From: Paenibacillus sp. PK3_47
GTDB lineage: Bacteria; Bacillota; Bacilli; Paenibacillales; Paenibacillaceae
Assembly: GCF_023520895.1 (NCBI RefSeq)
Contig: NZ_CP026029.1
Location: 558,001-622,000, forward strand
Direction of reading: 5' to 3'
DNA length: 64,000 nt
Part shown: positions 1-7,324 of the stretch, one piece after another
How the letters are laid out: each line of letters begins with the position of its first letter
How positions within the stretch are numbered: the first letter of the stretch is position 1
Notes under the pieces: model-generated
Database searches by the model: none
Seen by the model: only the letters and a program-made list of their open reading frames with translations
Told to the model about the DNA's origin: nothing
Made by a program: the position numbers and the translations under genes

Positions 1-20
1 GCGTTGACTTCAATATTCAT
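1..20 (-). CDS. spoIIIAC: Stage III sporulation protein AC, N-terminal fragment
   Basis: Only the first six codons and part of the seventh lie in the window; the minus strand reads M-N-I-E-V-N, which fits the known start of SpoIIIAC, a small two-helix membrane protein of the mother-cell to forespore channel. A GAGGTG ribosome site sits about nine bases upstream, and the start is 13 bp beyond the spoIIIAB stop codon, the expected operon order AA-AB-AC. The rest of the gene lies to the left of the window. The call rests mainly on gene order. Confidence 0.75.
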
Positions 21-33
21 TCCTGGCACCTCG

Positions 34-552
34 CTAAAAGATCAAAATGACGATCAATGCCCCAAGCAGCAGCCCCAGGCTTTTGCTCATCTTTTCATAC
101 TTGCCCTGATCCTCCCTGGCCGCTGTCTCCTCCTGCTTCAATTGCTGCAAAGCCAGCGAAATATGCGTGCTCTGATTCGACCTGTCACTGGTGCCGAGCG
201 TGCAGCTGAGCTGCCGCAGAATTTCCTTCTCCGCACCCTTCAGGGCAGCGGATCTGAAATGGGCCTCCATCGCCCGCTGAATGGCCTCCTCGGCGCTGCG
301 GTCCAGCGGCGGGCTCATCTCTTCAGCCGCAGTGGTGAAAAAGGACCTCAGCGGTTCCTTCGACTGCTGCCCGATCCGGCGGAGCGCTTCCGGCAGCGGT
401 GTATACCCGTACTGGATTTCAGTTTCCAGCCGCTGCAGCGCTGCAATAAGACCTCTGATATTCCGGGGCCTGTCTGCATACTGGGCAGCCCGGACGAATC
501 CGGCGAGTGTACCGGCAAGCACGATCAATACGGCTCCGAACAGCTTAAGCAT
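34..552 (-). CDS. spoIIIAB: Stage III sporulation protein AB
   Basis: 172 residues, the usual length of SpoIIIAB, a membrane protein of the SpoIIIA-SpoIIQ channel that links mother cell and forespore during engulfment. The protein has a hydrophobic N-terminal segment (residues about 2-18), a helical, charged middle with RNIRGLIAALQRLETEI, and a short hydrophobic C-terminal segment (SLGLLLGALIVILIF). The ATG at 550-552 overlaps the end of spoIIIAA by 8 bp, suggesting translational coupling; an open frame extends further upstream but inside spoIIIAA and is not needed. Cotranscribed with spoIIIAA and spoIIIAC. Confidence 0.93.
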   Translation of the reverse strand: MLKLFGAVLIVLAGTLAGFVRAAQYADRPRNIRGLIAALQRLETEIQYGYTPLPEALRRIGQQSKEPLRSFFTTAAEEMSPPLDRSAEEAIQRAMEAHFRSAALKGAEKEILRQLSCTLGTSDRSNQSTHISLALQQLKQEETAAREDQGKYEKMSKSLGLLLGALIVILIF

Positions 553-1546
553 GGCGGTCACTCCCCGCCTGATCCTCCGGCACCATCTGGAGCATCCCCC
601 GCTTCTGTCCGTCCAGAATGCGGAAGGAGAGGCCGGTTTCTGCCCGGTGCAGGATGACATAGCGTTCAAACATCCGGTGCTCCATCAGGCCGCCCAGCCC
701 CGGCCTGCGGGCCAGCTCGGCCACTTCCTTGCCGTGGGCCGAGGCCACGACGGTGATTCCGGCATGCAGCGCTTCGGTCACCGCCGCAGCATCCTCCGGC
801 CGGCCGATTTCATCAGCAATCAGCACATCCGGTGACAGGGAGCGGATCATCATCATCATCCCTTCCGCTTTGGGACAGCCGTCAAGGATATCCGTCCGCG
901 GCCCGACGTCAAAGGCCGGAATGCCGCGCCTGCTGCCGGCGATCTCGGAGCGTTCATCCACGATGCCTACCTTCAGACCGGGGCGGCTGCCGTCGCGTCC
1001 GGAACGGCTGCCCGATGAAATCTGCCTGGCGAGGTCCCGCAGCAGCGTAGTCTTGCCATGCTGCGGCGGCGAGAGGATCAGCGTATGCATGATCCTCTGC
1101 TTGCTCCTGTCCACCAGGTAAGGGAGGATGCTGTCGGCCAGTCCCGGCATCTCCCGGGCAATCCGGACGTTGAAGCCGGTAATATCCCGCAGATGCTCCA
1201 CGCCTCCGCCGCTGAGTACAGTCCGGCCGGAGAGGCCGATCCGGTGCCCGCCGGGGATGGTAATAAAGCCTTTGCGCAGCTCTTCTTCCATCGTATAAAG
1301 CGAATGGTTGCTGATCAGGTCCAGCAGCCGGTGTGTATCCTCCCGGTTTGGCTTGTACGCTTCACCGGGGCTTTGCGTCATGCTGCCGTCACTGCAGAGA
1401 AAATGGTATTTCCCTGAGTAGTTGACTTCCAGCGGACGTCCCTCGCGGACACGGATCTCTTCCACCTTGTCCAGAAGCAGGACGGGAAGCCCCCTCAGCA
1501 GCGCTCTTACTTTCTCGGGAAACAATAAAAGCCAATCATGAGCCAT
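545..1546 (-). CDS. spoIIIAA: Stage III sporulation protein AA, ATPase
   Basis: 333 residues. SpoIIIAA is the cytoplasmic secretion-type ATPase of the SpoIIIA channel, related to GspE/VirB11 ATPases. A Walker A motif (SPPQHGKTT, about residues 158-166) and a Walker B-like stretch (DVLIADEIGR, about 240-250) are visible, along with VGIVDERSEI. The ATG at 1544-1546 is chosen over a TTG five codons upstream because a GGGGGT ribosome site lies 8 bases before it. First gene of the spoIIIA operon; a sigma-E-like promoter is proposed just upstream. Confidence 0.95.
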   Translation of the reverse strand: MAHDWLLLFPEKVRALLRGLPVLLLDKVEEIRVREGRPLEVNYSGKYHFLCSDGSMTQSPGEAYKPNREDTHRLLDLISNHSLYTMEEELRKGFITIPGGHRIGLSGRTVLSGGGVEHLRDITGFNVRIAREMPGLADSILPYLVDRSKQRIMHTLILSPPQHGKTTLLRDLARQISSGSRSGRDGSRPGLKVGIVDERSEIAGSRRGIPAFDVGPRTDILDGCPKAEGMMMMIRSLSPDVLIADEIGRPEDAAAVTEALHAGITVVASAHGKEVAELARRPGLGGLMEHRMFERYVILHRAETGLSFRILDGQKRGMLQMVPEDQAGSDRHA

Positions 1547-1591
1547 ACAGAGTACCCCCAAGCTGAACTCTACTTTAATAGCTTTATTCCA

Positions 1592-1620
1592 TATTTATGC
1601 TTGTACGCGGACTTTATGAC
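1592..1620 (-). promoter_or_regulatory. Possible sigma-E promoter of the spoIIIA operon
   Basis: Read on the minus strand, GTCATAAA (1613-1620) and CATAAATA (1592-1599) are separated by 13 bp, resembling the sigma-E elements GKMATATT and CATACAMT with two or three mismatches in each box. It lies 46 bp before the spoIIIAA start. In Bacillus the operon is known to be sigma-E dependent; the site itself is inferred from the sequence. Confidence 0.4.
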
Positions 1621-1629
1621 TATCATCTA

Positions 1630-1893
1630 TCATTTTTTCAGAATTCCGATTAAGAGAAAGGCAACCCCGCAGGCGATCCAGCCAATCTTGCCCCATGAGA
1701 GCTGCGCGGCCATTCCGCTCAGGCCGACCGCTGTCGTCAGTATCAGAATTGTCGGTCCGACCAGAGCCAGCCCGGAATTGACCGCCAGCGCTTTATCGAC
1801 CTGGTTCAGCCGCAGCATAATCAGTGCAGCGGTAATCTCCACACTGCCCGAGAGCAGCCGCAGCACCGCCATCCAGCTTACATACTTGTCCAA
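1630..1893 (-). CDS. yqhV: YqhV family membrane protein (DUF2619)
   Basis: 87 residues with two or three hydrophobic segments (LRLLSGSVEITAALIM, LALVGPTILILTTAVGL, WIACGVAFLLIGIL) and the family signature LNQVDKALAVNS. In Bacillus yqhV lies directly upstream of spoIIIAA and is expressed in the mother cell; the same order is kept here. The TTG at 1891-1893 is preferred: AAGGAG lies 9 bases upstream, whereas the TTG three codons earlier abuts it. Function unknown beyond an association with sporulation. Confidence 0.88.
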   Translation of the reverse strand: MDKYVSWMAVLRLLSGSVEITAALIMLRLNQVDKALAVNSGLALVGPTILILTTAVGLSGMAAQLSWGKIGWIACGVAFLLIGILKK

Positions 1894-2189
1894 TCTGCTC
1901 AACTCCTTTTTACAAGTCTACTGCCTGTCTCCAGCCCATTTTCCGCAGAAAAAATGCCGTTATCCATGGATATGCGGAACTGGCCCACTTTAGACAACAG
2001 AACCTGCTGCACTTACCGGAAAAACAGTGTGAAAGAAATCATAGTGAATCCCTCTATAAAAAAATATCATCAGTATGATAAAATTAATTTTGCACTTTAT
2101 GCCTGACAGAGTGGAAAATAGTTGTGCCTGCGGATGGTTAAACTAAGCGGGCCATCATTATGAAGACTTCATAAAAAGGGGAATGGACC

Positions 2190-3056
2190 ATGCAAGTTCG
2201 TAATATCGTAGTGCCTCTTACTTCGGGGAATGCAGCCAAGGGGATCAGGGATGTAGCAGTTATCATATTTTCCGCTTTTCTTGTGGCCTGCGGGCTCAGG
2301 CTGTTCCTCATTCCTCATCAGCTGCTCAGCGGCGGTGTTGCGGGGACGGCCTCTATCATCGGTTATTTGAGCAATCCTAAATATATATCGCTCTTTTATT
2401 TCGCCATCAATCTTCCAATCCTGATCTGGGGCTTCATTGCCGTAGGTAAAAAATACATCTGCTTAAGCATGCTGTCCGTCGTTGCCACCACCTGGTTCCT
2501 GACGGTCATTCCGCTGGTGAAGCTGACAAAGGACCCGATTCTGGCCAGTATTTTCGGCGGGGTGATCATTGCAGCCGGGGTAGGCTTTTCGCTGCGTGCG
2601 GGAGGATCTTCCGGGGGATTTGATATATTAGGCTCTATCATTACACGCAAACGCGATATTCCTATGGGCACAGTGCTCTTCGTGATGGACGGCCTGGTTA
2701 TTCTAAGTCTCGGTTTCTTCAAAAGCTGGGACTCCGCCCTCTACGCCATGCTCTGTATTTTTGTCAAAAGCCGGGTCATCAACCTGATCCACATCCGCCA
2801 TGTGAAGCTGACCTGCTTTATTGTGACCAAGGAACGCGACAAGATGCTGAGCCGCCTGACGCTCCTGCCCCATGGCGTTACTGTTGTCAATGCGGAGGGC
2901 GGTTACAGCCATGAAGGGAATACGATGCTGATGACCGTAACGACACGCTACGAGCTGGCTGAATTACGAAGATCCATTCTCGAGACGGACCCGAAGGCTT
3001 TTGTCAACGTGCTGGAAACGGTGGAAATACTGGGGAGATTCAGAAGGCTTACTTAG
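2190..3056 (+). CDS. YitT family membrane protein (DUF161 plus DUF2179)
   Basis: 288 residues. Five or so N-terminal membrane helices (for example VAVIIFSAFLVACGLRLF and ILASIFGGVIIAAGVGF) form the YitT_membrane domain with the signatures LLSGGVAGTA and GGSSGGFDILG. The last 85 residues form the soluble DUF2179 domain, ending in VNVLETVEILGRF. Paenibacillus and Bacillus carry many paralogues; the function is not firmly known, so no symbol is given. It sits alone on the plus strand with a GGGGAATGG ribosome site. No good terminator follows; the next 535 bp are repeat-rich. Confidence 0.9.
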   Translation: MQVRNIVVPLTSGNAAKGIRDVAVIIFSAFLVACGLRLFLIPHQLLSGGVAGTASIIGYLSNPKYISLFYFAINLPILIWGFIAVGKKYICLSMLSVVATTWFLTVIPLVKLTKDPILASIFGGVIIAAGVGFSLRAGGSSGGFDILGSIITRKRDIPMGTVLFVMDGLVILSLGFFKSWDSALYAMLCIFVKSRVINLIHIRHVKLTCFIVTKERDKMLSRLTLLPHGVTVVNAEGGYSHEGNTMLMTVTTRYELAELRRSILETDPKAFVNVLETVEILGRFRRLT

Positions 3057-3135
3057 GGGGTACGTGCTGATTTATCTGCTTATATCTGCAATTAGAAGGT
3101 TGTGGACTGCTTCAGCAAGGGTGCTGTGAATGTAG

Positions 3136-3320
3136 TTGGATTTTCTCCATCTAATTATATTCTTTTAGAGCTTTTTGGATAATTAGTTGGAAAACCTCCC
3201 GTTATTTCAGCGGATACATACCTTTGGAGGCTAATCCAATACATTTAAGCGGAGGTTTTCCCACTAATACTGTAATTCAGTCATTCTGCCTGAAATTAGG
3301 TGGAGAAATTCCATTTAGCT
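3136..3320. repeat. Nested inverted-repeat element, copy A
   Basis: Four copies of one 17-base core lie here in alternating orientation: GGATTTTCTCCATCTAA (3138), TTAGTTGGAAAACCTCC (3183), GGAGGTTTTCCCACTAA (3251) and TTAGGTGGAGAAATTCC (3296). Cores 1 and 4 can pair, as can 2 and 3, giving a nested stem. The element aligns without gaps to copy B at 54431-54615: four landmarks lie at identical offsets (47, 85, 124 and 160 bases from the start). It lies between yitT and the lysC terminator. Not recognised as any named repeat. Confidence 0.75.
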
Positions 3321-3399
3321 TATTCTGCATTCGTTCCCCGGATGACATTCCTCCATTAACATGTAACATGCCTCATATAACATGCCCCATAAATAATAG

Positions 3400-3447
3400 G
3401 GTGTCCCAACAAAAGCCATGGAATGGCTGTTTGGGATGCCCCCTTGG
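3400..3447. terminator. Terminator-like hairpin
   Basis: GGGTGTCCCAACAAAAGCCAT and ATGGCTGTTTGGGATGCCC form a long imperfect stem. On the minus strand it is followed by TATTATTTAT rather than a clean T-run, so it may be a backup to the lysC terminator or part of the repeat-rich spacer. Confidence 0.4.
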
Positions 3448-3479
3448 TATGGTGTAAGATGTAAGTCTGTACTTGGGTG

Positions 3480-3501
3480 GACGCTCCGTTCGCGGAGCGT
3501 C
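3480..3501. other. Perfect 9-bp hairpin with TTCG loop
   Basis: GACGCTCCG, loop TTCG, CGGAGCGTC. No T-run on either side, so not a typical terminator. A related string (CGGAGCGTCCACCCA) recurs at 21539-21552 near another terminator, so it may belong to a dispersed intergenic motif. Confidence 0.55.
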
Positions 3502-3536
3502 TATTAAATGTGCCCAGGCATATCCTGCTCGAAGAC

Positions 3537-3582
3537 AAAAAAGAGCTGACCCCATGCCATCTAATGGCTTAGGGTCAGCCCC
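3537..3582 (-). terminator. Terminator of the aspartokinase gene
   Basis: On the minus strand, GGCTGACCC ... GGGTCAGC forms the outer stem, GCCAT/ATGGC the inner stem, followed by TCTTTTTTG. It begins 13 bp after the lysC stop codon. Confidence 0.85.
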
Positions 3583-3594
3583 TTTAAACAAATC

Positions 3595-4113
3595 CTAACG
3601 GCGGTCCTTGGGACCCCCGACGAAAGCCTGCTCCTCTGTATCCAGGTTATAAGCAGTGTGCAGCGCCTGAATGATCTGCTGCAGATTGCCGGATTCCACA
3701 ACACAGGATACCTTGATCTCAGAGGTGCTGACCATTTTGATGCTGACGCCCTGGCTTGAGATCACTTCGAACATCTGTGCCGCCACACCCGGATGGCTGA
3801 CCATGCCTGCTCCGACGATCGAAACCTTGACGAGGTTGTCTTCCGAAGTTACCTCATCATAAGGCAGCTCGCTGTGCAGTCCTTCAATGACTTCCTGGGC
3901 CCGCGCCAGATCGCTCAGCGCCACGGTAAAGGAGAAATCAGCCTTGCCGTTCTGAACACCGCTCTGTACGATAATATCCACGTCAACGCCTTCGGAAGCC
4001 AGCTTGCCGAACACCTGGGCAAGTACCCCCGGCAGATCCGGAACTCCCAGAATACTGATCCGCGCCACGTTCTTGTCATATGCAATACCGCTAACTACTA
4101 CTCCCTGCTCCAT
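3595..4113 (-). CDS. lysC: Internal in-frame start for the aspartokinase beta subunit
   Basis: Inside lysC, AAGGAGG (4122-4128 on the plus strand as cctcctt) lies 8 bases before an in-frame ATG (4111-4113), as good a ribosome site as any in the window. Starting there gives a 172-residue protein made of the ACT regulatory domains only. Bacillus subtilis lysC is known to make such a beta subunit from an internal start at about the same place. Presence of the site is seen; its use is inferred. Confidence 0.7.
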   Translation of the reverse strand: MEQGVVVSGIAYDKNVARISILGVPDLPGVLAQVFGKLASEGVDVDIIVQSGVQNGKADFSFTVALSDLARAQEVIEGLHSELPYDEVTSEDNLVKVSIVGAGMVSHPGVAAQMFEVISSQGVSIKMVSTSEIKVSCVVESGNLQQIIQALHTAYNLDTEEQAFVGGPKDRR

Positions 4114-4848
4114 GCTTGCTTCCTCCTTCACAACAGTACCTTCATTATGATTAAAGCTCGATCTGACGACCAGCTTCACCTGATATCTCTTGGCATACTC
4201 AACTGCACGGGGGTGAAGTACCGCTGCACCCAGATTGGCCAGCTCCAGCATCTCGTCATAGGAGATTTCCTTCAGCTTGCGCGCAGTCTTCACAATACGG
4301 GGATCAGTGGAATAAATGCCGTCCACATCGGTATAAATTTCGCAGACATCCGCCTTGATTGCCGCCGCCAGTGCGACCGCTGTTGTATCCGAGCCTCCGC
4401 GGCCCAGGGTCGTAATCTCGCCGTCCAGGGTCATTCCCTGGAATCCGGCCACAATCACGATCTGTTCGCGTTCCAGGGCTTCCAGCACCCGGCGCGGAAC
4501 AATTTCATTAATGCGGGCCCGGCCATGGGTTTCGTCTGTGCGGAAGCCCGCCTGCCAGCCGGTATAAGAAACGGCATCACGGCCGATCCCGTGCAGCGCA
4601 ATCGACAAAAGCGCCACAGAGATCTGCTCTCCGGTAGTCATCAGCATATCCATTTCACGGGCCGGCGGCTGTTCATTCAGCGCCTTCGCCTGATCGATCA
4701 GATCATCCGTGGTATCTCCCATAGCGGATACGACCACAACGCAGCGGTGGCCTTCATCCTGCTTGTCTGCGATACGTTTCGCAACTCTTTTCATTCGTTC
4801 AATGTCGCCGACGGAGCTTCCTCCGAATTTCATGACATAAAGTGACAA
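3595..4848 (-). CDS. lysC: Aspartate kinase
   Basis: 417 residues; phosphorylates aspartate, the first step toward lysine, threonine, methionine and diaminopimelate. The N-terminal amino-acid kinase domain shows KFGGSSVGD and VVVVSAMGDTTDDL near the start, GFQGMT in the middle and LGRGGSDTTAVALAAA near residue 155; two ACT domains fill the C-terminal 150 residues. The TTG at 4846-4848 is chosen because AGGGAG lies about 11 bases upstream; a GTG four codons earlier overlaps that site. No lysine riboswitch is visible upstream. It also contains an internal start for a beta subunit. Length and ACT layout resemble the dimeric Bacillus LysC. Confidence 0.93.
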   Translation of the reverse strand: MSLYVMKFGGSSVGDIERMKRVAKRIADKQDEGHRCVVVVSAMGDTTDDLIDQAKALNEQPPAREMDMLMTTGEQISVALLSIALHGIGRDAVSYTGWQAGFRTDETHGRARINEIVPRRVLEALEREQIVIVAGFQGMTLDGEITTLGRGGSDTTAVALAAAIKADVCEIYTDVDGIYSTDPRIVKTARKLKEISYDEMLELANLGAAVLHPRAVEYAKRYQVKLVVRSSFNHNEGTVVKEEASMEQGVVVSGIAYDKNVARISILGVPDLPGVLAQVFGKLASEGVDVDIIVQSGVQNGKADFSFTVALSDLARAQEVIEGLHSELPYDEVTSEDNLVKVSIVGAGMVSHPGVAAQMFEVISSQGVSIKMVSTSEIKVSCVVESGNLQQIIQALHTAYNLDTEEQAFVGGPKDRR

Positions 4849-5002
4849 AGTTCCATTCACTCCCTATTTCGCTCTATGTAGCTTGAATTTGGTTTAACGC
4901 TTTACCCCAGTATAATACGAAATTCACATGAAGCGTTAATAGTTTCAGAAAAAAGTCCGCTGAAATTTCGGGAAACTTGTCTTCTTCCAGAATTTTCAGA
5001 AA

Positions 5003-5031
5003 AAAAGGTTCCCTTTAAAAGAGAACCTTTT
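5003..5031 (-). terminator. Terminator of the copper-binding protein gene
   Basis: AAAAGGTTC and GAACCTTTT form a perfect 9-bp stem with an 11-base loop; on the minus strand a run of T follows. It lies 37 bp past the stop codon of the Cys-rich gene. Confidence 0.8.
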
Positions 5032-5067
5032 GCATTCATGCCAGTTATCGTGTTCAGCATCATCCGT

Positions 5068-5397
5068 TTAAGCGGCCATCGAACGGCATAATTTGGCGCA
5101 AGCATAACAAGCTTCGGCACACACGCGGCAATGCTCAGCTTCATGTTTGCTGCATTCATCACCGCAGCGCTCACAGGCTTCAGCGCACAAACGGCATAAT
5201 TCACGGCTGTAGGCAGCATCTGCCGACATGCTTTTCGCAGCAAATTCACAAATATCAGCACATTCTCGGTCCAGCCGGATACACTCCTTCATCATATCCA
5301 GGTTGTCTTCTTTCAGACAGGCGGAGTAACACCGGATACAGGCAGTCATACACTGTTGGCAGGCTTCAATACAGGCTTGAATGTGTTCTTGAGACAT
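5068..5397 (-). CDS. Four-helix-bundle copper-binding protein (DUF326/YhjQ-like)
   Basis: 109 residues, very rich in cysteine, with helical CxxC and CxxxC repeats (CIEACQQCMTACIRC, CRLCAEACERCGDEC, CRVCAEACYACAKLC) typical of the DUF326/copper storage protein family, whose four-helix bundles hold many Cu(I) ions on inward-facing cysteines. No signal peptide, so cytosolic. The ATG at 5395-5397 has AAGGAG 9 bases upstream; a TTG three codons earlier abuts that site and is rejected. Its promoter region carries a CsoR-like operator, consistent with induction by copper. Monocistronic between its own terminator and efp. Confidence 0.88.
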   Translation of the reverse strand: MSQEHIQACIEACQQCMTACIRCYSACLKEDNLDMMKECIRLDRECADICEFAAKSMSADAAYSRELCRLCAEACERCGDECSKHEAEHCRVCAEACYACAKLCRSMAA

Positions 5398-5444
5398 GAA
5401 ATCCAACTCCTTAACGGTGTATTTAGGTAAATCGCTTCATTGAA

Positions 5445-5467
5445 TATATACCCCCCAGGAGTATATA
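5445..5467. promoter_or_regulatory. CsoR-type copper operator
   Basis: TATATAC-CCCCCAGGA-GTATATA is an imperfect palindrome with the C-rich left and G-containing right centre typical of CsoR sites (TACCC...GGGTA). It lies 48 bp before the start of the Cys-rich copper-binding gene. The regulator itself is not in this window. Confidence 0.7.
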
Positions 5468-5513
5468 CCAAACCTAATTCAAATCATTGGAGTCCCATTT
5501 CCTGCTGCACAAC

Positions 5514-5543
5514 AAAAAAACCTCCGCTGCATATGCAGGGAGG
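5514..5543 (-). terminator. Terminator of efp
   Basis: On the minus strand CCTCCCTGCAT and ATGCAGCGGAGG form a stem with one bulge, followed by seven T. It starts 35 bp after the efp stop codon. Confidence 0.85.
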
Positions 5544-5577
5544 CAGTGCTTGAAAACGCCGGATTCCGGGTGGACAA

Positions 5578-6135
5578 CTACGCGCGGGAGATGTATTTAC
5601 CTTCACGGGTATCGATCAGGAGAACGTCGCCTTCGTTGATGAAGAGCGGAACCTGAACAGTCAGGCCGGTCTCAACTGTAGCCGCTTTGGTAGCACCTTG
5701 AGCGGTGTTGCCTTTTACGCCCGGCTCGGTTTCCGTAACCTTCAGCTCAACGCTCGTAGGCAGGTTGATCCCGAGGATTTCGCCCTGGTAGCTGACAATG
5801 TTCACGGTCATGTTTTCTTTCAGGAAGTTAAGCTCCCACTCCAGCTGCTTTTCAGTCAGCTCGAACTGGTCGTAAGTTTCGTTGTCCATGAATACATGCT
5901 CGGAACCGCTGGCGTACAGGTATTGCACACCACGGTTTTCGATGATCGCGCGGCCAATGGTTTCTCCGGCACGGAACGTACGCTCAACGGTGTTGCCGTT
6001 ACGCAGGTTCTTCAGCTTGGAACGGACAAATGCTGCACCTTTACCCGGTTTTACGTGCTGGAAATCAAGAACTGTAAAAATATCTCCTTCTACCTCTACG
6101 GTCAAGCCTGTTTTAAAATCGTTAACTGAAATCAC
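5578..6135 (-). CDS. efp: Elongation factor P
   Basis: 185 residues, full length. EF-P enters the ribosomal E/P site and relieves stalling at polyproline stretches. Three beta-barrel domains are implied; the tip of domain I carries [10 protein letters not shown] with Lys32, the residue modified with 5-aminopentanol in Bacillus. The C-terminal signature (EPGVKG ... PLFINEGD) is present. The start is GTG at 6133-6135 with AGGAGG 8 bases upstream. It follows the peptidase gene yqhT on the same strand with a 44-bp gap, the standard Bacillus order. Confidence 0.97.
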   Translation of the reverse strand: MISVNDFKTGLTVEVEGDIFTVLDFQHVKPGKGAAFVRSKLKNLRNGNTVERTFRAGETIGRAIIENRGVQYLYASGSEHVFMDNETYDQFELTEKQLEWELNFLKENMTVNIVSYQGEILGINLPTSVELKVTETEPGVKGNTAQGATKAATVETGLTVQVPLFINEGDVLLIDTREGKYISRA

Positions 6136-6179
6136 TAAAAATCCCTCCTGGATCGTCTAATTTACATGATGAAGCGGTA

Positions 6180-7250
6180 TTACAATACCAGATAATCTTT
6201 GGACGAATGCGTCAGAAGCGTAATACCGCTCTCGGTAATTACAATATCGTCTTCAATCCGTACGCCGCCAAGTCCCGACAGATAAATCCCCGGCTCAACG
6301 GTAACCACCATTCCCGGCTCCAGAATCTCGTCAGCAAGCTTGGACAGCCGCGGCCATTCATGTACCTCCATACCGAGACCATGCCCTGTGCTGTGGCCGA
6401 AATACTCTCCATAGCCGTAACGGGTAATAATGTCGCGCGCCAGTGCGTCAGCTTCACGTCCGGTCATGCCCGGTTTGATGTTCGCCAGCGTGTGCAGCTG
6501 GGCCTCAAGCGTAATGTCATAGATTTCCTTAAGCTTCGGATCGGGTGTTCCCAGCGCAATGGTGCGGGTCACATCCGAGCAGTAGCCGTCAAGCAGCGCA
6601 CCGAAATCGAAGGTTACGAATTCGTTGTTCCCGATCACTTTGCTGCTTGCTACGCCATGCGGCATGGCGGAACGTTCGCCGGATGCCACAATCGTGTCAA
6701 ACGATGAAGAAGTAGCGCCATGGGTGCGCATGTAGAATTCCATTTCCAGATCGACATCGCGCTCGGTCATGCCGGGCTTGATCACATTCAGGATATGGCT
6801 GAAGGTGGCATCCGCCAGATCCGCCGCCCGCTGCATCACAGCCAGCTCATCCTCATCTTTGTACATACGCAGGTTCTCGACTGCTTTGGATACCGGAACG
6901 AGTTCCGCCGGCGCAAGAGCTGCTGCATACGCTGTGTATGCGCTGAAGGTTACGTCATCCTGTTCGAAGCCTACACGCACTTTGCCGCCCTGCGGGAGCA
7001 GCTCGCGGACCGTGTCAATGAATTTAGTGCCGTGCTGAACAACCTTAAGGCCGTTCACCTGCTCAGCTGCCTGGGTCATATACCGGAAGTCGGTCAGCAG
7101 ATAGCTTTCATCACCAGTAACCAGTACATACCCGGAGGAGCCGGTAAAGCCGCTCAAATAGCGGCGGTTAATGCCGCTGGTTATTAACATCGCTTCCAAT
7201 CCCTGTTCCTGCAAAACCGTACGCAGCTTGGAGATACGCTTGTTGCCCAT
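6180..7250 (-). CDS. yqhT: Xaa-Pro aminopeptidase, M24 family
   Basis: 356 residues. Cleaves N-terminal residues before proline; cytosolic dimetal enzyme. An N-terminal creatinase-like domain is followed by the pita-bread fold with the metal ligands visible in FDFGALLDGYCSDVTRT (two Asp), GHSTGHGLGMEVHE (His), VTVEPGIY (Glu) and GVRIEDDI (Glu). The ATG at 7248-7250 is chosen because GAGGAG lies 7 bases before it; the ATG two codons upstream lies only one base after that site. Directly upstream of efp, as in Bacillus (yqhT-efp). The aroQ homologue yqhS, which in Bacillus lies between yqhR and yqhT, is absent. Confidence 0.94.
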   Translation of the reverse strand: MGNKRISKLRTVLQEQGLEAMLITSGINRRYLSGFTGSSGYVLVTGDESYLLTDFRYMTQAAEQVNGLKVVQHGTKFIDTVRELLPQGGKVRVGFEQDDVTFSAYTAYAAALAPAELVPVSKAVENLRMYKDEDELAVMQRAADLADATFSHILNVIKPGMTERDVDLEMEFYMRTHGATSSSFDTIVASGERSAMPHGVASSKVIGNNEFVTFDFGALLDGYCSDVTRTIALGTPDPKLKEIYDITLEAQLHTLANIKPGMTGREADALARDIITRYGYGEYFGHSTGHGLGMEVHEWPRLSKLADEILEPGMVVTVEPGIYLSGLGGVRIEDDIVITESGITLLTHSSKDYLVL

Positions 7251-7324
7251 TTTCATTCTCCTCTCGAAATAGCCACATTGTATTTTAACATAGGGTCATG
7301 CCATTGAGAAGTTTTTTCGGGCTG

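Noticed and set aside
3224-3457. 77-codon open frame whose first residues resemble those of a frame at 54519
   Set aside because: Both start at TTG without a ribosome site and lie in the paired nested repeats; upstream frame has stops. The similarity is explained by the DNA repeat.
4861-5067. Lysine riboswitch upstream of lysC
   Set aside because: The gap is short and lacks the conserved aptamer helices; it holds only the terminator of the copper gene.
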